A stretch of 41,370 nucleotides of DNA from positions 1 through 41,370 of the forward strand of contig JAJZQO010000018.1 in assembly GCA_021847575.1 (NCBI GenBank). Reading direction: 5' to 3'. How positions within the stretch are numbered: the stretch's first letter is position 1; each line of letters begins with the position of its first letter. Shown piece by piece: positions 33,273-40,871 of this stretch. The translations under genes were made by a program, and so were the position numbers. The notes beneath the pieces were generated by a model. It was not told where the DNA came from. It ran no database searches and saw only the letters and a list, made by a program, of their open reading frames with translations. Source of the stretch: Bacillota bacterium (GTDB taxonomy: Bacteria > Bacillota > Sulfobacillia > JAJZYS01 > JAJYTV01).

Positions 33273-33542
33273 TCAGAGCAGCAGGTTGCGCAGGATGAGC
33301 AGGGCGAGCCAGATGGCGACGAGGGCCAGCAGGGGCGATAGATCGAAGACACCCGTGTCCGGCATCAGCCGGCGGATCGGCTGGAGCAGGGGCTCCGTCA
33401 GGCGGTGGAGCAGGCGCTCGATCTCATAGAGCGGCGACGTGCGCCCCGTCGGCGGGAAGAAGCTCAGGACCGCGCGCAACACCAGGAGCAGCGTCAGGAC
33501 GTTGCCGACCAGAGACAGGACGCTGTAGACGAATGCACCCAC
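33273..33542 (-). CDS. ylmG: YggT-family membrane protein YlmG
   Basis: The 89-residue protein has two membrane helices (about 5-28 and 66-88) flanking a loop containing the conserved EPLLQPIRRLMP segment of the YggT family. Homologues influence septum or nucleoid positioning, though the mechanism is not settled. The start is GTG 33542, six bases past the sepF stop. It sits in its usual place between sepF and divIVA. Confidence 0.92.
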   Translation of the reverse strand: MGAFVYSVLSLVGNVLTLLLVLRAVLSFFPPTGRTSPLYEIERLLHRLTEPLLQPIRRLMPDTGVFDLSPLLALVAIWLALLILRNLLL

Positions 33543-33548
33543 GGGCGG

Positions 33549-33977
33549 CTACTTCCCGAACAGGCCGGCGGTCCTCTCCTTGGTCTCCTCGCGGTGCTCG
33601 CGCAGGGCCACCTCCACGTTGGGCGGCGCGAACAGGAAGATGCTCGTCGAGATGCGCTGCATCTGTCCGTCCAAGGCGTAGATCGTACCGGACAGGAAGT
33701 GCAGAAGACGCTGCGCCGGCTCCTTGTCCATCGCCTCGAGGTTCACGATGACCGGCCGGCGTCCCTTGAGCTGATCGGCGATCGACTGGACCTCATCGAA
33801 CGATGTGGGGTCCGCCACCACGACGCGCACCGGCCTCCCCCCTCCCGGCAGACTCACGAGCGACGTCTTGCGACCGCGCGGCTCGACGCTGCGCGACTGC
33901 ACCACCGGCTCAACCTCCGGCTCCTCCTCGACCTCTTCGATCCCGATCAGGTTCATCAGCTTGTCCATGAGGCCCAT
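33549..33977 (-). CDS. sepF: Cell division protein SepF
   Basis: SepF links FtsZ filaments to the membrane. The 142-residue protein has the N-terminal amphipathic membrane-binding helix MGLMDKLMNLIGIEE, an acidic linker, and the C-terminal SepF domain (about 45-130) with RRPVIVNLEAMDKEPAQRLLHFLSG. ATG 33977 is set by GAGGAGG eight bases upstream. Because no ftsA lies beside ftsZ in this window, SepF may be the main FtsZ anchor in this organism. Confidence 0.95.
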   Translation of the reverse strand: MGLMDKLMNLIGIEEVEEEPEVEPVVQSRSVEPRGRKTSLVSLPGGGRPVRVVVADPTSFDEVQSIADQLKGRRPVIVNLEAMDKEPAQRLLHFLSGTIYALDGQMQRISTSIFLFAPPNVEVALREHREETKERTAGLFGK

Positions 33978-33981
33978 CGCG

Positions 33982-34650
33982 TCAACCTCCTCGACGTGCT
34001 CCGAAAATTGCTGTGCCGATGCGGACCATGGTCGCCCCCTCGGCAATCGCGGCCTCGAAGTCGCCGCTCATGCCCATCGAGAGCTGGTCCAGCGGAAGAT
34101 CCGGGAAAGTCTCGCGCAACCGACTGAGGAGCGTCCGCAGATCCCGGAAGTACGGGCGAGGATCGCCAGAGGTCGGTGGCACGGTCATCAGGCCGCGCAC
34201 CTCGAGCATCGGATGGTCCCTGCAGGCTGCGACAATGCCTGCCGCCTCCTCGGGCGCGCAGCCTCCCTTCTGCCGTTCGCCGGCGACGTTCACCTCGATG
34301 AGCACCCGCAGCGGTGTCCCGCGCCCCGCCGCACCGCGGCCGAGCAGCGGCACGAGCTCCGGCCGGTCCAGGGAGTGCAGCCAGTCGAAGAGCCTCGCGG
34401 CGAGGGCGGCCTTGTTCGACTGCAGGCGCCCGATCATATGCCACGTGGCGCCGGGTACGGCCTGCATCTTCGCCCTGGCTTCCTGGACGCGGTTCTCACC
34501 GATGTCCGGAAGCCCCTTGGCCAACGCCTCGGCGACGGCCTCGGCCGGCTGGAACTTGGCAACGGCCACAAGCCGTACCGATCCGGCGCTGCGTCCGGAC
34601 GCGCGGCATGCGGCCTCAACCCTGGCCCTTGCCTCCTCGACCTGTACCAC
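33982..34650 (-). CDS. ylmE: PLP homeostasis protein (YggS/YlmE family)
   Basis: Family members bind pyridoxal phosphate and keep PLP and amino-acid pools in balance. The 222-residue protein has the PLP-lysine segment LVAVAKFQPAEAV, GENRVQEARAK, WHMIGRLQSNKA, and the C-terminal LSMGMSGDFEAAIAEGATMVRIG phosphate site. GTG 34650 follows GGAGGAGAGG by nine bases. It lies four bases before sepF, the standard ylm order. The gene called ylmD or pgeF that commonly precedes it is absent. Confidence 0.94.
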   Translation of the reverse strand: MVQVEEARARVEAACRASGRSAGSVRLVAVAKFQPAEAVAEALAKGLPDIGENRVQEARAKMQAVPGATWHMIGRLQSNKAALAARLFDWLHSLDRPELVPLLGRGAAGRGTPLRVLIEVNVAGERQKGGCAPEEAAGIVAACRDHPMLEVRGLMTVPPTSGDPRPYFRDLRTLLSRLRETFPDLPLDQLSMGMSGDFEAAIAEGATMVRIGTAIFGARRGG

Positions 34651-34743
34651 CAGTTAAGGCCTCTCCTCCCAGACGGCCAAGGCATTCGCCAAGTCCCCGG
34701 CGTTTCCTGCCAAGGGCAGCGCGAAATCCGCATCCCGTGCGGT

Positions 34744-35163
34744 TTAAGGGCTGATCGGACGCCAGTCCTTGTCCAGCCGATCGAGACTCTTCTCCCCGAT
34801 GCCCACCGCCATGACCTCGATGAAGGCCCCCGGCAGGTGGATCAGGCGGCTCACCGTCATCGTGCCGTCCACGACGGCCACGCCCCGCCACACGCCCTGC
34901 CTGTCCCGAGTCGCGCCAGGCGGCGGCGCGATCGGCTCGGGCGACTCGAAGATGCTCACGATCCGCCCGTCGCCCTTGTAGCTCAAGGCGGCCATGTGCG
35001 GACCGAGGCGCCGCACCCCGGCGAGCGTCATGCCCTGAGGCATGCCCTGCGGCAGGTAGAGCGTGGCGCCCAGCTCCCTGCCGACCCGCACGACCGCCCC
35101 AGGGGCGCAGGCGGACAGAGTCAGGCCGCCCACGACGCAGACGGCCAGGAGAATGCGCTTCAC
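34744..35163 (-). CDS. Putative lipoprotein coupled to ylmC
   Basis: The 139-residue protein has a lipoprotein signal peptide, VKRILLAVCVVGGLTLSAC, with the lipobox ending at Cys-19. The remaining 120 residues look like a small beta-rich domain (ATLYLPQGMPQGMT, then GRIVSIFESPEP). I do not recognise the family, though the layout recalls DUF4367-type domains of sporulation-associated proteins. GTG 35163 overlaps the ylmC stop as GTGA. It occupies the slot where ylmD is often found. LspA in this window would process it. Confidence 0.75.
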   Translation of the reverse strand: MKRILLAVCVVGGLTLSACAPGAVVRVGRELGATLYLPQGMPQGMTLAGVRRLGPHMAALSYKGDGRIVSIFESPEPIAPPPGATRDRQGVWRGVAVVDGTMTVSRLIHLPGAFIEVMAVGIGEKSLDRLDKDWRPISP

Positions 35164-35411
35164 GCCGTGGACGGCTCGTCTTCGAGTTCGACCAGGATGA
35201 CGTCCTGGCCGAACTTGCGGATGCGGTCCCAAGGCACGACGATGTCGTGGTCCCGGCCGAAGACGCCCAGCCAGCGCCCGGCCGCGGGCAGGACGAGAGC
35301 CACGACCCGCCCGCTCTGCAGGTCGAGCTCCAGGTCGCTGATCGCGCCGAGACGCCGCCCGTCCTTCAGGTTGACGACTTCCTTGATGCGCAGTTCCGAG
35401 GTCTTGACCAT
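35160..35411 (-). CDS. ylmC: PRC-barrel protein YlmC/YmxH
   Basis: This 83-residue single PRC-barrel protein has the usual KTSELRIKEVVNLKDGRRLGAISDLELD opening and the IVVPWDRIRKFGQDVILVE closing strand. Family members are common beside sigG or sporulation genes in Firmicutes; their role is not established. ATG 35411 has GGGAGGG eight bases upstream. Confidence 0.92.
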   Translation of the reverse strand: MVKTSELRIKEVVNLKDGRRLGAISDLELDLQSGRVVALVLPAAGRWLGVFGRDHDIVVPWDRIRKFGQDVILVELEDEPSTA

Positions 35412-35460
35412 TTGTGTGGCCCTCCCGGGCCAGCCTATGCACGGACGCGCAAAACTTGCC

Positions 35461-36108
35461 TCAGTGCCCCGCGATGCGCAGATGCTGCTCGTGCGGGCGC
35501 ACGAGCTGCCAGAAGCGCCAGATCAGCCCGGACGGGCGGACGGCGGCCCTGAAGCCTAGGCGGCTGTCCCCGCCCAGCGCGATGAATGCGGACGGCCCCT
35601 CTGCCCGGCCCTCCGGCGATCCCACGGTGGCGCCGCTGTCGGCGAGGCAGAGTTCCGGGAACAAAAGGCACCACCAGTTCTGGCCGCGCCCCTGGCCAAG
35701 CACCACTTCGAGCGTCATGTAGCGCCCCTGAGAGAGGCTCTCGCCCAAATAGCGCCGGCGCGGCAGGTCGGCCGTACCGAGGCTGACCCGGGCCCCGTAC
35801 TTGAGGCCATAGCCCCGCAAGGTCTCGTCGGCGATCCTCTGCATGGCGGGGGTCAGCACGGCGAGCCTGGCCGCGGCCTGCCCCAGGCTCGTCGCGCCTT
35901 CGATGCGGCCCTCCAGAAAACCGAGCAGGGCCGTGCGCACCGCCACCTTGGCTGCGATGTCGTCGGGCCTGTTCGAGTTCGCGACGATGTGCAGCCGCAG
36001 CACCTGGCCACTCGCCCCGCCGGCCGCGGCAGCGCCCCCAGAGGGGGCCGCGGCCGTAGCCAAGGCGAGCAGCGCCGCGGCGAGGAGACCCCTGATGCCC
36101 CTAGACAT
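35461..36108 (-). CDS. spoIIR: Stage II sporulation protein R
   Basis: SpoIIR is made in the forespore, exported across the inner forespore membrane, and triggers SpoIIGA to activate pro-SigE in the mother cell. The 215-residue protein has an N-terminal signal peptide (about 1-29), the family block LRLHIVANSNRPDD (36-49), and the NWWCLLFPELC motif. The ATG at 36108 lies within the sigG end (8-nt overlap), so sigG and spoIIR should share a transcript. Its partner SpoIIGA and target SigE are encoded about 1-2 kb upstream. Confidence 0.94.
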   Translation of the reverse strand: MSRGIRGLLAAALLALATAAAPSGGAAAAGGASGQVLRLHIVANSNRPDDIAAKVAVRTALLGFLEGRIEGATSLGQAAARLAVLTPAMQRIADETLRGYGLKYGARVSLGTADLPRRRYLGESLSQGRYMTLEVVLGQGRGQNWWCLLFPELCLADSGATVGSPEGRAEGPSAFIALGGDSRLGFRAAVRPSGLIWRFWQLVRPHEQHLRIAGH

Positions 36109-36874
36109 GGCGGCGCATGTGCTGCAGGGCGGCCTTCTCGAGGCGCGACACCTGCGCCTGCGAGATGCCGATCTCCTGCGCGACCTCCATCTGGGTCTTG
36201 CCGTCGAAGAAGCGGAGGTTCAGGATCATCTTTTCGCGGTCGTTCAAGCGGCGCATAGCCTCCTTGAGCGCGATGCCCTCGAGCCACTGCGCGTCCTGCG
36301 TCTTCTCGTCGGCGACCTGGTCCACGACGTAGATCGGATCGCCGCCGTCGTGGTAGATCGGTTCGAACAGCGAGATCGGTTCCTGAATCGCGTCGAGCGC
36401 GTAAACGACCTCGTCCACCTCGGCGCCGAGTTCCTGCGCGATCTCGCGCACCGCCGGCTCGCGGCCGAGGCGGCCGACGAGGGCGTCGCGGGTCTGCAGG
36501 GCCTTGTAGGCCAGATCGCGCAGCGAGCGGCTGACGCGGATGGGATTGTTGTCGCGAAGATATCGCCGGATCTCGCCGATGATCATCGGCACGGCGTAGG
36601 TGGAAAACTTGACGTTCTGGCCAAGGTCGAAATTGTCGATCGCCTTGATCAGCCCGATGCAGCCCACCTGGAAGAGGTCGTCCACGTATTCGCCGCGGTT
36701 GTTGAAGCGCTGGATCACCGAGAGGACGAGCCTGAGGTTGCCGTTGACGAGCTCCTCGCGCGCGGCGCGCCTGCCCGCTTGCATGGCTGCGAACAACTCC
36801 CGCATGCGGGCGTTGGTCAGCACAGGCAGCTTCGATGTGTTGACGCCGCAGATCTCGACCTTGTTGACGAGCAT
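36101..36874 (-). CDS. sigG: RNA polymerase sigma-G factor (late forespore)
   Basis: SigG directs late forespore transcription. The 257-residue protein begins with the characteristic NKVEICGVNTSKLPVL segment, and has region 2 (YVDDLFQVGCIGLIKAIDNFD), region 3 and region 4 with the helix-turn-helix MEVAQEIGISQAQVSRLE. ATG 36874 has AAGGGGA upstream. A sigmaF/G-type promoter lies at 36924-36895, consistent with forespore-specific expression. Confidence 0.97.
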   Translation of the reverse strand: MLVNKVEICGVNTSKLPVLTNARMRELFAAMQAGRRAAREELVNGNLRLVLSVIQRFNNRGEYVDDLFQVGCIGLIKAIDNFDLGQNVKFSTYAVPMIIGEIRRYLRDNNPIRVSRSLRDLAYKALQTRDALVGRLGREPAVREIAQELGAEVDEVVYALDAIQEPISLFEPIYHDGGDPIYVVDQVADEKTQDAQWLEGIALKEAMRRLNDREKMILNLRFFDGKTQMEVAQEIGISQAQVSRLEKAALQHMRRHV

Positions 36875-36894
36875 TCCACGTCCCCTTCGCCAGA

Positions 36895-36924
36895 CATTCT
36901 GGCCGAAGGCGGAAAGGGCTATGC
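36895..36924 (-). promoter_or_regulatory. SigmaF/SigmaG-type promoter before sigG
   Basis: On the minus strand GCATA (36924-36920) and GGCCAGAATG (36904-36895) are separated by exactly 15 nt. This fits the known forespore consensus GYATA-N15-GGnnAnAMT at every specified position. It lies between sigE and sigG, where the Bacillus sigmaF-dependent sigG promoter sits. Confidence 0.85.
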
Positions 36925-36935
36925 GCCCGGCGACC

Positions 36936-37661
36936 CTATTCCATGCTGCGGATCTCCTTGCGCAGTCGGCGCAGGATGCGCTTCTCGAGGCGCGAGATGT
37001 AGCTCTGCGAGATGCCGAGCAGGTCCGCCACCTCTTTCTGCGTGCGCTCGCGCCCGTCGAGCAGGCCGAAGCGGAGTTCCATGATGCGCCGCTCGCGGCC
37101 CGCGAGGAGGTCCATCGCCCTGTGCAGGAGTACCCGGTCCACCTCTTCCTCGAGCGGCCGGCAGACGAGGTCGCCCTCGGTGCCGAGCACGTCGCTCAGC
37201 AGCAATTCGTTGCCGTCCCAATCGACGTTGAGGGGCTCGTCGAACGAGACTTCCGCCCGCACCTTCTGGTTGCGGCGCAGGAACATCAGGATCTCGTTCT
37301 CGATGCACTTCGACGCGTAGGTGGCCAGCTTGATGCGCTTCGATGGGTCGAACGTGTTGACAGCCTTGATCAGGCCGATCGTGCCGATCGAGATCAGGTC
37401 CTCGATATGAATGCCGGTGTTCTCGAACTTGCGGGCGATGTACACGACCAGGCGCAGATTGCGCTCGATCAGCACGCTGCGCACGCGCGCGTCGCCGGTC
37501 GGCAGCACCGCGAGCAAGGAGCTTTCCTCGGCGGCGGAGAGCGGCGGCGGCAGGGTCTCGCTGGAACCCACATAGTAGACGTACCCGGCCTCGCTTGACT
37601 CGTCCATGCGGCGGCGCAGGCTTTGCAAAGCGGTGAAGAGATGCACGGCGGCTGCACTCAC
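36936..37661 (-). CDS. sigE: RNA polymerase sigma-E factor precursor (mother cell)
   Basis: SigE directs early mother-cell transcription and is made as an inactive precursor. The 241-residue protein, from GTG 37661 nine bases after GGGAGGG, has an N-terminal extension of about 29 residues before the conserved [13 protein letters not shown] segment where SpoIIGA normally cuts. Regions 2 ([25 protein letters not shown]) and 4 ([22 protein letters not shown]) follow. The GTG overlaps the spoIIGA stop as GTGA, so protease and substrate are translated together. Confidence 0.96.
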   Translation of the reverse strand: MSAAAVHLFTALQSLRRRMDESSEAGYVYYVGSSETLPPPLSAAEESSLLAVLPTGDARVRSVLIERNLRLVVYIARKFENTGIHIEDLISIGTIGLIKAVNTFDPSKRIKLATYASKCIENEILMFLRRNQKVRAEVSFDEPLNVDWDGNELLLSDVLGTEGDLVCRPLEEEVDRVLLHRAMDLLAGRERRIMELRFGLLDGRERTQKEVADLLGISQSYISRLEKRILRRLRKEIRSME

Positions 37662-38521
37662 GAGCCCGTTCCCTCCCTCATCCGGCACATTTGTGGTCCA
37701 ACGAGGGCCGCGAACGCCCCTTCCGAGGAGAGGCGGCGCGGCGTGAGGCAGAGTACGATCGGCTGCTCCCGGCCGCCGAGGATGCGCCCCTGGGCCCGCA
37801 GGCCGAAGAGCCACTCGGCGTCTCCCACGGTGCGCAGCTGCAGGAGCCTCAGGCTGCGTTCGATGCGGTCGTCGTCCTGGGCCGCCGCCGCGACGTCCGC
37901 GCTCGCGGTCAGGGCGGGCCTGGCGAGGGCCTCGTAGAGCCGCCGCGGCAAAAAGCGCCTGAGGGCGGCGCGCTCCGCGATCACGACAGGCAGTCCGCTC
38001 AGCGGATCCCTGGCCTCGCAGCCGGTGTCGACCAGGGCCCAGAGCAGGCTGCGCCGGCCCTGCCAGCGCACCTCGAGCGGACGGATCTGCCGTTTCGGCG
38101 CGGTGGACTGCTGCCAGCGATGAGCTCCCTCGACGGCCAGCCAGAACAGGACGGCACCTGCCGCGAACGGTGGCCAGGGATTGCCCGCGAAGGCACCCGC
38201 GGCGAGTCCCTGTCCGAGCAGCGTCAGGCCCGCGAGTGCCGCCGCGAGCAGCAGCAGGAGGCCGAGGTCGCCGAGCGCGGTTCGCCAGCCGCGCCAGCGG
38301 CGCACGAGCACCGCCATGAGCACGCCGGCCGACAGCTCCTGGACAAGTCCACCCAGTTCCCGCAGACCCGGCAGTACGGCGAGCGTGGCCCACGAGGCGC
38401 CGAGGCAGGCCGCCAGGAGGATGCGCCAGGTGGGCCGTTCGCCGCGCAGGCGGACGAGCGCGGCCAGCACGAGGCCGTCCGCGACCAGGTTGAAGGCCAT
38501 GAGCTGGTCGAGGCTGACCAT
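37658..38521 (-). CDS. spoIIGA: Sporulation sigma-E processing peptidase SpoIIGA
   Basis: SpoIIGA is a membrane aspartic protease that activates pro-SigE after a signal from SpoIIR. The 287-residue protein has five hydrophobic segments in its first half, then a soluble domain with the aspartic-protease motif [15 protein letters not shown]. The catalytic Asp-165 is in DTG; the following residue is Cys rather than the common Asn. ATG 38521 has GGGAGGAG upstream. The terminator of ftsZ lies ahead of it, so it needs its own promoter, which I cannot locate with confidence. Confidence 0.93.
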   Translation of the reverse strand: MVSLDQLMAFNLVADGLVLAALVRLRGERPTWRILLAACLGASWATLAVLPGLRELGGLVQELSAGVLMAVLVRRWRGWRTALGDLGLLLLLAAALAGLTLLGQGLAAGAFAGNPWPPFAAGAVLFWLAVEGAHRWQQSTAPKRQIRPLEVRWQGRRSLLWALVDTGCEARDPLSGLPVVIAERAALRRFLPRRLYEALARPALTASADVAAAAQDDDRIERSLRLLQLRTVGDAEWLFGLRAQGRILGGREQPIVLCLTPRRLSSEGAFAALVGPQMCRMREGTGS

Positions 38522-38636
38522 GCGCTCTCCTCCCTTGCCATGGCTACGAGCCTCTGGCCTGTCCTATGCTACAAGGCCGCGCTGGCACTTGTTGGCGGAC
38601 GCTGGCAGGGTCCGTCCGACCCGTGGCACGACGAAA

Positions 38637-38668
38637 AGCCCGGATCCCCCATGCGGGGGATCCGGGCT
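38637..38668 (-). terminator. Rho-independent terminator of ftsZ
   Basis: A perfect 14-bp stem (AGCCCGGATCCCCC and its complement, 38668-38655 with 38650-38637) with a 4-nt loop is followed on the minus strand by TTTTCG. It lies 20 bases after the ftsZ stop and separates the division cluster from the spoIIGA-sigE unit. Confidence 0.9.
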
Positions 38669-38687
38669 GACGCGATGCGACTTCTCT

Positions 38688-39764
38688 CTACTTGCGCCTG
38701 AGGAACTCCGGGATGTCGAGGTCGTTCGGCGTGAACGACCTGAGCTCGACCTCGCCGGATCTCGCCGCGGGTGCGGCCTCCCTGCGGGCCCGTTGCGCCT
38801 GGCGCGGCTCCTGGCCCGGGAAGCCCGTCGCGATCACCGTGACGCGCACCCTGTCGCCCATCGCCTCGTCGATCACGGCGCCGAAGATGATGTTCGCCTC
38901 CGGGTCGACGGCCTGCATGATGACCGCGGCCGCGTCGTTCACCTCGAACAGGGTCAGCTCCGGGCCTCCCGTGATGTTCAGGAGGACGCCGCGCGCCCCT
39001 TCGATCGACGTTTCGAGCAAAGGGCTCGAGATGGCGGCCATGGCCGCCTCCTGCGCCCGCGTCTCGCCGCCGGAGACCCCGATCCCCATCAGCGCGGAGC
39101 CGGTCTCCGCCATCACCGTGCGGACGTCGGCGAAGTCCAGGTTGATCAGGCCCGGCACCATGATCAGGTCGGAGATGCCCTGCACGCCCTGGCGCAGGAC
39201 GTCGTCGGCCATGCGGAACGCCTCGAGTACGCTCGTCTTCTTGTCGACGACCTGCAGGAGGCGGTCGTTCGGAATCGTGATCAGCGTGTCGACTTTCGCC
39301 CTGAGTTCGTCACTGCCGGACTGCGCGTAGGCTTGGCGCTTCGCGCCCTCGAACGTGAAGGGCTTCGTGACCACCCCCACCGTCAGGGCGCCGGCCTCCC
39401 TGGCCACCTCCGCGACGATGGGCGCGGCGCCCGTTCCCGTGCCGCCGCCCATGCCCGCCGTGATGAAGATCATGTCGGCCCCGCGCAAGGCGCCGAGCAA
39501 TTGCTCGCGGCTCTCCTCCGCGGCCTTCTGCCCGATGGCGGGGTCTGCCCCCGCGCCGAGTCCCTTGGTCAGCTTCTCTCCGATCTGGATACGCTGGCGG
39601 GCCTTGGAGCCTGCCAGTGCTTGCGCATCGGTATTGACGGCAATGAAGTCCACACCGCGCAAGCCGGCATCGATCATGCGGTTCACGGCATTGTTGCCGC
39701 CGCCACCGACGCCCACCACTTTGATTACGGCAAACTGGTCGAGGCTTGCGTCCAGTTCGAGCAT
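38688..39764 (-). CDS. ftsZ: Cell division protein FtsZ
   Basis: FtsZ is the tubulin-like GTPase that forms the division ring. The 358-residue protein has [15 protein letters not shown] (16-30), the tubulin signature [12 protein letters not shown] (104-115), the T7 loop NLDFAD (208-213), and the conserved C-terminal peptide [12 protein letters not shown] that binds FtsA or SepF. ATG 39764 has GGGAGG seven bases upstream. Its immediate neighbour is sbp, without the usual ftsA between. Confidence 0.98.
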   Translation of the reverse strand: MLELDASLDQFAVIKVVGVGGGGNNAVNRMIDAGLRGVDFIAVNTDAQALAGSKARQRIQIGEKLTKGLGAGADPAIGQKAAEESREQLLGALRGADMIFITAGMGGGTGTGAAPIVAEVAREAGALTVGVVTKPFTFEGAKRQAYAQSGSDELRAKVDTLITIPNDRLLQVVDKKTSVLEAFRMADDVLRQGVQGISDLIMVPGLINLDFADVRTVMAETGSALMGIGVSGGETRAQEAAMAAISSPLLETSIEGARGVLLNITGGPELTLFEVNDAAAVIMQAVDPEANIIFGAVIDEAMGDRVRVTVIATGFPGQEPRQAQRARREAAPAARSGEVELRSFTPNDLDIPEFLRRK

Positions 39765-39818
39765 CGACGAACCTCCCTGCGGCCCCCACCACGGGACATG
39801 CGCTCCCTACCCGTTTCG

Positions 39819-40190
39819 CTAGGCTTGCGTCTTTCCCTGCCGCTCTGCACGGCGCTTGCGCCACTCGTACAAAAGTTCTCGCCGGATGACGCCAAGGTTC
39901 AGGAAGATGCGATAGCCGAAGGCGAACAGGGCGGCATAGTAGAGCTCCACGCCGAGCCGGTCGCCGACGTAGGTCAGGCCCGCCGCCATGATGCCGTTGA
40001 CGATGAAGCCGGACGAAAAGACGGTGAAGTCGAACTTGCCCTCGATGCCGGCGCGCAGCCCGCCGAGGGTGGCGTCGATGGCCGCGAGCAGCACGATCGA
40101 CAGATAGCGGGCCCAGATCAGCGGGATGCTGAGCGGCGCGAGGGCACCCAAGAGAATGCCCAGGATCAGCGCGATCGCGAAATACCACAC
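39819..40190 (-). CDS. sbp: Small basic protein Sbp (DUF1290)
   Basis: The 123-residue membrane protein has three or four hydrophobic segments and the characteristic opening LGILLGALAPLSIP followed by YLSIVLLAAIDATLGGLRAG. The Bacillus homologue lies between ylxX and ftsA and has no settled function. GTG 40190 has GGAGG ten bases upstream, inside the DUF881 gene end. Confidence 0.93.
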   Translation of the reverse strand: MWYFAIALILGILLGALAPLSIPLIWARYLSIVLLAAIDATLGGLRAGIEGKFDFTVFSSGFIVNGIMAAGLTYVGDRLGVELYYAALFAFGYRIFLNLGVIRRELLYEWRKRRAERQGKTQA

Positions 40191-40193
40191 GTC

Positions 40194-40871
40194 CTAGTCG
40201 CCTCCAAGCCTCGGCCTGCGGTAGGCGGGCACCGTCACCGACAAAAGCGTTGTCAGACGGTTGCGGATGCCGTAGAGCGAGAGGAGCCGCAGCTCACCCG
40301 TCGGGCCCGTGAGGCTGGCCACGAGGCGCCTCGGGTTGCCCACCGCGAGGATCGTCACCGGGATGCTTGTCCGCACCGGGCCGACGGAAATGACCGCACC
40401 GGCGCAGCGCACGTCGGTCGTCGCCAGGAGGCGCAGGCCGTTCAGGGAGATCGCCTTGGCCCCGGCCGAGTTCAGGTCGTTGATCACGACGAGGAGGTCC
40501 TGGTCGTGGATCAGGTACTCGTCGGGATTGACGCCGATCTGGGCGGGCGCGACGCTATCGTCCAGCCAGAGCCTGATGCCCTGCCCCGTGACCGCGCTGC
40601 GGCCGGCCGCCGCCTTGGCCGAGCGCAGGGCGGCCTGCTCCGCCTCGAGCGTCGCACGGGCGACGCGCGGCACCGGCGTCCGCTTGAGGGCGGCGATCTG
40701 CATGGCCAGGCTCTGGCCCTCGTCCTGCTGCTGCTGCAGCAGCTGGGTCATGGCGACGAAGCGGCGGTAGGTCAGGCTGGCGCCCACGGAGGACTGCAGG
40801 CGCAGGTCCATGCCGGCGAAGACCCCGATCAGGAGGCCGATCAGGGCCACAAGCGGCCAGTACCCCCTCAC
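40194..40871 (-). CDS. DUF881 protein (YlxW/YlxX family)
   Basis: The 225-residue protein has one N-terminal membrane helix (WPLVALIGLLIGVFAG), a coiled-coil stretch (about 30-90, with QLLQQQQDEGQSLAMQIAAL), and the DUF881 domain with GIRLWLDDS, LLVVINDLNSAGAKAISLNGLRL and the ISVGPVRTSIPVTILAVGNP block. Bacillus has two such proteins here; only one is seen in this window. GTG 40871 overlaps the ftsQ stop as GTGA. Function unknown, probably division-linked. Confidence 0.9.
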   Translation of the reverse strand: MRGYWPLVALIGLLIGVFAGMDLRLQSSVGASLTYRRFVAMTQLLQQQQDEGQSLAMQIAALKRTPVPRVARATLEAEQAALRSAKAAAGRSAVTGQGIRLWLDDSVAPAQIGVNPDEYLIHDQDLLVVINDLNSAGAKAISLNGLRLLATTDVRCAGAVISVGPVRTSIPVTILAVGNPRRLVASLTGPTGELRLLSLYGIRNRLTTLLSVTVPAYRRPRLGGD

